From Datnioides undecimradiatus (Eukaryota > Chordata > Actinopteri > Lobotiformes > Datnioididae): a stretch of DNA of 64,000 nt. The notes below the pieces were generated by a model, which was not told the DNA's origin, did not search any database, and saw only the letters and a program-made list of their open reading frames with translations. The translations under genes were made by a program, and so were the position numbers. Shown piece after piece: positions 11,476 through 20,062 of the stretch. The stretch is from contig WARS01000010.1 of the NCBI GenBank assembly GCA_008933995.1, positions 5,435,001 through 5,499,000 on the forward strand. Reading direction: 5' to 3'. The first letter of the stretch is position 1. Every line of letters begins with the position of its first letter.

Positions 11476-14400
11476 CAGGACAGAAAGAGAGAGACAAAGA
11501 GAGAGCAGATAGAAGTACAGCACAAAGAACAGAGGAGCATTGTGTGGCGCTGAGCCTCCTCAGGGCCACTGCGAGCACGCCGTCCACATGCCGCGGCTCA
11601 CGTAGCACAGCCTGAGGAGAAGTCCTGAACCGCACTGGCCTTTGCACTTTTGCACCGACACTGACTCACACAGGGCGAGCCTTGCTGTATCTGCCTGGAC
11701 AGGCCAGGTTCAACACACTCCCTAAGCCGTGGAAAAATAGCACACTCACTGTACGCGAGGAGTTGTTTGGCATTTAACATTCGGCACTGGTGCTCTTTTT
11801 CTCAGCGTCTTCACAAGCCTTTTTTAAATCAGCACAAATTTGGAATTAAATCATATAAATTTAGATTTGAAACTGATAATGAGTCTTACATTCTAACAAT
11901 GTTTCCTAAAATGTTCAAAATCAATTGTAGTAAAATGTGTAAAAGACACAAAATGACCAAATGTTTAAGAAATATATTTTTTAAAACATTAAATTAAAAA
12001 ATAAGCACTCTTACTCAAAGAGTTATTTTCCAATTACATTCTCTGCAGATGCAGGGTGCAGAAGAGATGTCAAATGTTATTAATTAGAACATGTCTAAGC
12101 ATCTGCGGCCCTTGACGTGTCACATTTTTCTTCTAAAATAAAATCCCTATTGATTTATAGAGGCAATAATTTAGGAATAATTTAGACCCTGATTGAATGT
12201 ACAGTTACTGTCTATTCTCTAATATTGAGAATAATACCATAATAATAATACGAGATAGAAAGACATTGATGAAAAGCAAAATAAAAAGCTACATTTTTAG
12301 CTATTAAATCCACAACTGTGCATCAACTAAATCATGTGTAGGTGAGTTGTTTTCTGAAGAAACAGGATGACAGGTATTCAAATTAAATACAGTTTCTAGT
12401 CTACAAGAAACATTTGATAAATACAAACGTTACTTGCACAACAATTTCTTTGCCTTTACTGTACAACCAAAAATTTGAAAATAAAAACATCTCCTATTTT
12501 TCCTTTTATCAGTCTCAGCGTGGCGGTGTTTTCCACAATCAAGTTTTACGGTGTGCCAGCAGGACACCATGTCCACAGGGACTCTCTGGAGAAAGAGGTG
12601 AGTACCAGGTGCTGCGAACCCTCTCATGCTATTACCACCACACTGTCATGGCTTTCTGTCCCATTTTACCTTGCGCGCACCCTCCCCCCAGCCCGCAAGA
12701 CAACAGGATGGCACCACAACAGCTGCATGTTCTGCAGCTTTGTCCATTTGCAGCATATTTCATAGTCTCTAATGGATTTACCCCCCCCCACCACCTTTAG
12801 TGTTGTGAAATGGAGACCGTGCTGTAACACAAAACATGGAGGACTCATTTTGTGTAGGCAACTTGCAAGCATGGAGACCAAAACTAAAATGGAGAGGGTG
12901 ATTCATTTTTTGGAGGGGGAAGAGAAGGCAGTAGTGTAGGGTTGCAATGCATCGAAACAACATTCTCTCCCCAAACGTGGACTTGGAGCACCCTCTACCC
13001 ATCGCAAGTCAAAATGCAGGCCCACTCCAGAGTCCACCCATTACTACGTCTGTAATTGTCTGGGAGCCTGGCCTTGCTCCCGCTCCCCAGAATTTTAACA
13101 GAAACCATGAGAGGGGAAGGCTTCTTTAAAGGCTTCATCAACTGTGACCAACCGCCGTCAGCAGTAACCCATGTTATACAGGCTGCAGTTATGACACCCT
13201 CAAAGGGCTGCCCCCAAGGAGGCAGGCGACAGGGAGGGGGGTACAAGGGGAACAGGGCCTCAGAAGTTTCCCACCTTCCCTTGAACCGCAGCCGCACACC
13301 CTCGGCAGGAGGTGGACAAGGCCAGCTTTGAAAAATAACACCTTTGTGATCCCCAGTGTTTGGGGATGGATCATGGTCTGCAGATGGCTCCGGATACTCT
13401 CTGTATGGATGGATGGGAAAGACAGAGAGAAGGAGAGCAGACCAACATCTTTTTCAGGCCACTTTGTACCTGAGAAAAATAGTTTTTTCCGAAGTCAGAG
13501 GATTGAAATGTCTAAAAAATGTCCAATCTAATATTGCCATTACGTTAAGTGAGCATTTTTTAAGTTTGCTTTGAGATTGTCTGCTTCAAAAGGATAGAAT
13601 AGTCTGTGCCTAATAATGCTGACAACACGTGCAAAGAACCTGCACAGTAAATGCAAAAGAAGATGCTCAGCAGTCAGCAGTTTGACAACAGTGTCTCCTC
13701 CAACAGAGTCACAGCGATAAATACGGGCTGCAATTAAGTTATACGAAGAGCCGCCATCATTGTGAAAGTTCACACGTGTCCTGCATGTGGCTAGCTAATG
13801 GGCGTGAGTGCAAAACTAAGAAGCAGACGTAGGAACGGGGAGCCAACAGAGTTTTGTACAGGGGGGAATAAATTATTACAGGCCCTGCAATGGTGACAGC
13901 GTTTTTCCCCCAGTCTGGGGGAAGAAAACAGCTCGCTGAACTTCTAACCCCGGATTCTGAAATCATTTTTAGCTGCAGTTGACAGTCAGTAACCGGCACT
14001 TGACAGCGAGCTCACGAAGGCTGGTGACACTTTTCCTGCAGCTCAGCGGGCTTCTCGAATGATCCGGGCCTCTGTGAAGGTGATCGGCTGTGGTGCTGTT
14101 TTTTCTTTCCCTCATCTTGGCTCTCACTTAGTAATAGAGCTGGTTCGATCCCTTTTCCACCTCATTTACATCTTTTGCTCCCCTTGGTCGGTTGCTAGCA
14201 TTGTATAAAGATCAAATAATTCAAAGGCAAATGTCACAGTGTGAACATCTTTCAAGTGTCCAGTTAAGGGCCAATAATAATAAATATCAGAGACAAAAAT
14301 GATGGAGAGAGAAAAATAGATGGACTTATTTTGGTAAAATTACTTCTTTTAAACTTTATGCACATGGGCCTTGTCTTTGAATATAATGTGATGATTGTGT

Positions 14401-14950
14401 TACAGTATTCATATAACAACTCAGCTTTCAAAGTCAGCGTGAGTGCCAGTCTGGGAGCTCAGTGCAGAAGACAGTGCCTCGTGACGGCTTGTGTTGCCTC
14501 CAAACAGCTGTGGTGCCTCTTTTGTGTTATTTGGAGGGCCTGTTGCCCCGGCTCTATTCAGGGCTTTCACACCAGTCTCACTCACTTCTCACTCCCTGGG
14601 TTTCTCCTCACAGGTCATAAATTAAGCGGGGAGGGAGGGGAGGCTCGAGATCAGAGAAAAAAGATCAGTCAGGACCTCATTTCGGTTCGGTTTTATCACA
14701 CATTCAGCGATATAACAGCACCGAAAAGAGTCAAAAGTTTGATAAGCAACAGTAAGAAACAATCTTGCTGCTTGGAGGGCAATTCTCTGATGTAAAGACA
14801 AGTCTGTAGATTTGTGAGTTGAGACAGAGTGATTTTGGGTTTATCCACTTGGGGCCACACTGCTGTTGACACTATATGTTATTTTAATGAGTGTTGCGGC
14901 GTAGCGGTTAATGCGGCCACAGCTCATGGCTCAGAGGTGCTGCAAGGCTG

Positions 14951-14953
<3 letters not shown>

Positions 14954-14983
<30 letters not shown>
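14954..14983. repeat. (GT)15 microsatellite
   Basis: Uninterrupted GT dinucleotide repeat of 30 bases in intergenic DNA. Confidence 0.95.
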
Positions 14984-14985
<2 letters not shown>

Positions 14986-16362
14986 TTGCATCAGAGAGAC
15001 AGAGAGATGGTGGGGGATTGGGGGGGTCACAATATGGTTATGGTGACAAGCACTGGGATAACTCATACCGCCTCTCCTGTCAAAACAAAGACTACTTGAA
15101 GTGGATGAGGCCAGCAGTGATGCACTTTACGGAAACTGGTCGAAGCTCTGGTGCGGCAGACTTTCATTATCCTCCATGTGTTTAAATGCACTGTATTCTC
15201 GTTTTCACTATTCAGATTTTTTTTTAAAACATGCATCATGATGGACATATTGTATTCAGCAAGGTTGCCATACTCAACCCAGCAGTGCATACTGTGACAA
15301 TGACTTAATGACATGAATAGGAGAAATATTGCACAGTTCAGTGGCTTGTATTGCGTGCTATTATCCCTTTGTGAAACAGAAAGATCAAAATTATGAAATA
15401 TCATGTGACACATGTGGGATCTATTCAGGGGTATCACAAAACTCCCATTGAAAAACGGTTAAATGGCTTTGCGTGAGGCTGTGTACAGAACCATATGGAC
15501 GCCTCCACATCTCCTCATTTCATACATGTTTCTTTTGACATCAATAATGCCTCGGTATCCAGTGGCGTTTGGAACGCATCCAAAACAATTATAAAGTTGC
15601 CGTGGAAACTGAGGTCCTGTGCCAGGGTGAGGCATACTGTCTCTGCTCAGATAACCGCATGGAAAGTCACAGCAAACAAAGCACTTGACAGGGGTGCAGA
15701 AATGGGAGAAATAAAAAGAGGGAGGGAGGTGAGGGATGGGCAGAGGTGAAGAGACAGAGACAGAATAACAAAAGCATTGAATGTGGCAAATTTGGACATC
15801 CATGGATGATGAAAATATACCCAATAGATTTCCATTTGTGTGTGTGTGAGGGAGAGTGTGAATTACAGACACTGCAATAGTAAACCTTTGTGATGTGGAC
15901 ATTTATAAGAACAATCCTTCAAACATCACTATTAAAAGTCAGATTTAGGCTGATTACCAGTGGTTTGGTTTTGAGGTTCAGCTAAGGGTTAAGTTTTGTC
16001 AGGTACAGTAACACTGTGCATGTGTTTGTGTGCACTTGAGAGAACATTATTATGGCAAAGTAACACACAACCCCTCAGTGACACATGCAATTTTGTGTGT
16101 GGAACATTGGGACCCGTGTAATGTATTGTAACCTTATGCTAACCTAATGAACAAGAGGATGAAAGCGGTGTAATGGAGGTATTTTTACATTCATCTTTAG
16201 GCTCCTCATTATGCGCCGCATATGACAACCTCGTTAGGAGTGCACGAAAGATTACCCATGCGGGTAAAGAGCACCACCTTCACGCACAAAAAGAAAAAAA
16301 AAGAAACAAACACACAGACAAAACAGGTAGGAATGTAGAGAGTAGAGACCGTACAATTGGTT

Positions 16363-16364
<2 letters not shown>

Positions 16365-16394
<30 letters not shown>
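16365..16394. repeat. (CA)15 microsatellite
   Basis: Uninterrupted CA dinucleotide repeat of 30 bases in intergenic DNA. Confidence 0.95.
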
Positions 16395-16398
<4 letters not shown>

Positions 16399-18389
16399 AA
16401 TCCCCTGGTGGGAGTAACTGGGCTCTTGGAGTCAGAAAGACAATCTGACTGACTTTCAAAGACCCCTGACTGTCCGGTCTGTTTATTCAGATGGGAGCAC
16501 AGAACGCCACCATTTCAAAGTCATTGCATTACTTTGTTTTGATCTCACTGATGAAGAACATAAGTTTCAATGTTCTGGTTGGGCAGGTGGGCTGACGAAA
16601 CCGGCCCCTGATGCTACCAACCGTCCAGGTTTAATTCATTCAACTGTGAGTGTGTTTAAAGCTTAATTAAATATATACCTAAAATTGAAAATATATAGCA
16701 GCTGCTGGAAAAAATAAGCAGATATTTGATACATTTGTTTGTTTGTAGGGTGGAAAACAGCACTTATTGTGTATGCAATGTTTTCTAGGCTATGTCAGGT
16801 CACTATAGGCAATTACTGTAACATGAATCAATTAAAACATGTTTTTGGTTGTCTGCGCCTGACGTGTCAGCAGATCTGTGCGCGAGTCATCATTTGTTCT
16901 CATTAGTGTTTCTTGGAGAAATCAGTAGCGCTTGAGGAAATCAGGTAATTTGTATTCGCAAATAAGGATACTCGACCCAACAACGTCATGCCATTTGTAA
17001 CAGAGTAGTAAGTCTATAGGTGCATGTATCTGTGCAGTGTGTTTTTCAGTGTGTGTCTATTTGTGTCCACTTTATTTTACAATGGAAAGGCAATTTATGG
17101 ATTAGTCTTAGTAATGGCCATGAGGCCCGAGCATCATTAGCTCAACACTGCTCCCCAGTGGACAAAATGTATAACGACTGAGACACACAAAGTTCAAGTT
17201 CACATCAGTTGTTAAAATTTGTCTTTTTAGGTTGTTGTTATGTTACTGCATTAATGTTTGCAAAATGATAAATTATATTTTACCAGTGTATTCCACATGT
17301 TATGTGTATCAGTGCAGCAAGAGACAAAAAAAAAACAACTTTTACATTTAGATTGCTTCCTGTTTTAACACAGGATCACCACAAATACTTACAATATGCA
17401 AAATGTTAAAAAAAAAAAAAGTTTATGATGTTCCCTAGGAAGCTCCTCTTGAGTGACCAATGACCAAGCAGTTTTTAGACCAGCAAGTCAAATTTAATTA
17501 ATTCACATTTGAAAAAGCTCAGTTGATGCCAGAGTTAGACATTTTCTGAGATTTCACATGTGGATATTTTTTGCAAAGGATTTGTTTTTTCTTTCTTTTA
17601 ATTACTGTTATACTACATCAAACTTAACACATACCCCAGATCTGAGTGGTGAGGCTAAAAGAAGTGCAAAGTGTAATATTTTCAAAATGAAACGTAGTCT
17701 GGTTTAACTCTAGCAAAATAAAATCTGAGACTAATGATGGAAATATCAGTCTCCATCCAAAAAGCACAGAACAACTTGATTTATGTGTAACAGACTGCCT
17801 ACCCAAAGCTTGAGGGCCACCTTTCTAATGATAAACTGAGCAGAAAGAATGAAACATACAAGATGAGAGAGAAGCACACGTAAACAAACCTGAACATTCA
17901 TAACATAACACACTTTGTATCATCACCTCCCGATCTCTTCTTCCAATGAAACCACACCAACAACACCTCTCAAAGTTACACCAAAAAGATTTTTTAAGAT
18001 CGTCTTGATGAGTTTAACCTCGATCTGTGCACAAACAAATCCAGAGAACTTTTACCTCTTGTCTGTCTTGCTTGTGTATGCAGCTGAGTGACATGGAGTA
18101 CAGCTTTGTGGTCACAGCTGTTAACAATCATTCTCCCACTGCATTGTAGGGACAGCAAAACCATAGTGTCTCTCATAACATGCAATTTGCTGGAATACAG
18201 TAGATGAAACACAAACATGACTTGACATCCGATAGTATAACTACAACCTTAACAGAAAAGCGATGCTATTCTTGAAGGATAGCATTCATTCTGTCTTTGT
18301 GCATTGTATCTGTATGTAGTACATGCAAACATGCACAAATGTGTTTTTTTTCTTTATTATGTTAAAGTGTTAGTGTATAGTATGCTGAG

Positions 18390-18469
18390 CGCCTGTATAT
18401 TGTTGCTGCAACTTTGATATTTCCCAGTTTGGGATCAATAAAGTCTATCTATCTATCTATCTATCTATC
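18390..18469 (+). mobile_element. Non-LTR retroposon 3' tail with (TCTA)n
   Basis: The sequence tttcccagtttgggatcaat runs into AAAGTCTATC and a (TCTA)6-7 repeat ending at 18469. An AATAAA next to a short tandem repeat, with gggatcaataaagt as the core, is the usual 3' end of old LINE or SINE copies in teleost genomes. The 5' limit is not visible; I mark only the tail. Family assignment would need a repeat library. Confidence 0.5.
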
Positions 18470-19200
18470 CTAAACATTGGATTATAAGAATGAGTCATAT
18501 AGATATCAGGAACATCAGGACTAAATACACATCTACTAAAAACAGAGTAGGCTTGAATGCAACATTAAGTTCTCTTTGCAAGCTAATTGATGTGCACATG
18601 TGCAAGGAAAGGTGTCATCTGCATACTGTATGACCTACATTCAAGATGGCATGCCATACATTAAAACCCATTCACTACTTGTTAACTTCCCACACTGGTG
18701 AGCTCTGCAGTAGTGTGAGGCAATAACCACTGAGTTACATGACCGTGGCTATAAATATCTTATGGCCACTGGTCAATGTATTCTGAAATGCAAAGATGCA
18801 ATGTATTAAATTGTCTAGATATTTTTAGGGTAAGATATTTGAAATTTGATTGACCTATTTTTTAACACGAGCAATTAAAATAATACAATAAAAAAATGCT
18901 GTAAAGCAAAACATCACCTTTGTAAAACACCCCACTGAGCTGTGCATGCAGTATATCATACTGCAATACCTTGCACTCTGCTCTGCTTGATGGGTGTCTG
19001 CTAAAAAGCTAGCTACAAAAATGTTGCCTCTGGATGAGAAGGTTTAAGAAGAAAAGTAGATTCTAATTGTTAAATAAACAAATCAGTGCACTGTGGGTGT
19101 GCTCTCTATACTGCAGCCTGTTTGATTTTACAAATTAGCTAATAGATAGTGAGATATGGTCTATAATATTAAAATCTAGTCTATCCAAATCTGTTCTGTT
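18470..19200. other. Intergenic stretch before the scramblase promoter
   Basis: AT-rich sequence without a coding frame. A perfect 12-bp palindrome TGCACATGTGCA lies at 18593-18604. Nothing else stands out. Confidence 0.5.
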
Positions 19201-19228
19201 GAGTTCTCTTCTATACTTCTGTCTTATC

Positions 19229-19270
19229 ATTGGCGGCTGGAAATAGGAAGTACGATGACGTCGACCAATG
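19229..19270 (+). promoter_or_regulatory. Putative scramblase gene promoter: CCAAT boxes and CRE
   Basis: An inverted CCAAT box (ATTGG, 19229-19233), a CRE-like TGACGTCG (19256-19263) and a direct CCAAT box (19265-19269) sit within 41 bases. They lie about 725 bp upstream of the scramblase start codon, at the point where sequence becomes richer in CG dinucleotides (to about 19740). There is no clear TATA box. This is the layout of a housekeeping or stress-responsive TATA-less promoter. The transcription start cannot be placed from sequence alone. Confidence 0.4.
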
Positions 19271-19993
19271 AGATTATAGCTTTATTCCATAGGCTTGGTT
19301 CCGGAGTGGCCTGTTATTGTTTAAGTAGCAGGTGAAATAACGGTGAGTAATTCTGATTGGCATCACACAGCTGTCTGTGTCGTGTTCATCTAAACTGTGT
19401 ACGCTATGATGGAAATGTTGACTCTCGTCGCTTAAAACAAGTCGCCGTTTCCTTTCACTGAAAAAGTAGGCAGACCAAACGTCGGCGTGTGGTCTCATTA
19501 CCAGCTGACGAAACATTCAGTAGACAGTACACATCCCACTTCTAACACAATCAGACAGAGACACAGAGATCAGCCTGCACGTTGGAGACGGGACGTGTGG
19601 GTTCGTGTTGGCTTTGGGCCTGCTGCTGTAAACAAACGGAGTGAGAGGATTTCTCATGGTGGTGTCTTCCCGTCACAAGCCCGTCACTTCCAGATACAGG
19701 CAAGATTATACGTGTCGCCCACCATGTAAGGTCCGCAGCAGCTCCCCCAGGCTGTGGACGAGCTGACTCGCTACTGGTTTGCATGAAGACAATAGTTGGG
19801 AAAAACAAGTGGTTCTGAGTTTCTGTTGTTTTGACAATGCAACGCAGACCGCCAGTAAAATATTGACCACCGTCAGTTTGCCGCGATTGGTCTCCAATTT
19901 GTTGGTGAGTGTCACTTAAATAAGCACAAGATGGCGCTGGATCTTATTTAAATCATTCCATTTATAAATAGGTTTCCCTCCAGTCTGAACAAA
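19270..19993 (+). other. Putative 5' UTR / non-coding first exon region of scramblase gene
   Basis: This CG-richer stretch precedes the start codon. An acceptor-like ttccctccag ends at 19983, ten bases before the ATG. Donor-like sequences occur at 19726 (GTAAGG) and 19905 (GTGAGT). A non-coding first exon spliced to the start-codon exon is therefore plausible, as in other PLSCR genes, but which donor is used is not decidable here. Confidence 0.35.
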
Positions 19994-20062
19994 ATGAACA
20001 TGTATGCTGTGCCCAGCCCGGGAATACCAGGCTGTCCACCAGGATTAGAATACCTGACTCAG
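19994..20062 (+). CDS. plscr: Scramblase coding exon 1
   Basis: Encodes residues 1-23, starting [17 protein letters not shown] and ending LEYLTQ. The donor is CAG|gtaaga, phase 0. A second in-frame ATG follows two codons later. The short [10 protein letters not shown] stretch is all that remains of a proline-rich leader. Confidence 0.9.

Larger units (their letters stand above)
11480..18390. other. Intergenic, no gene supported
   Basis: No exon series or recognisable protein was found on either strand. Non-repetitive candidate regulatory blocks lie at about 12030-12230 (ATTAATTAG, CATCTG E-box, CACGTCA-like site), 13540-13790 and 16800-16990. Simple repeats are listed separately. A13 at about 17408 and scattered short homopolymers are the only other structure seen. 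Confidence 0.45.

Noticed and set aside
11268-11647. Overlapping 80-115 codon open frames on both strands
   Set aside because: They are produced by the GT/AG dinucleotide repeat, which reads as SLSLSL or RERERE and HTHTHT in every frame.
14331-14795. 154-codon + strand frame
   Set aside because: Although the longest frame in the window, its composition is random (no domain, no repeated motif). It has no flanking exons and no supporting splice or promoter structure.
15459-15902. 147-codon minus-strand frame
   Set aside because: Low-complexity His/Thr/Pro content derived partly from a TG repeat; no family resemblance.
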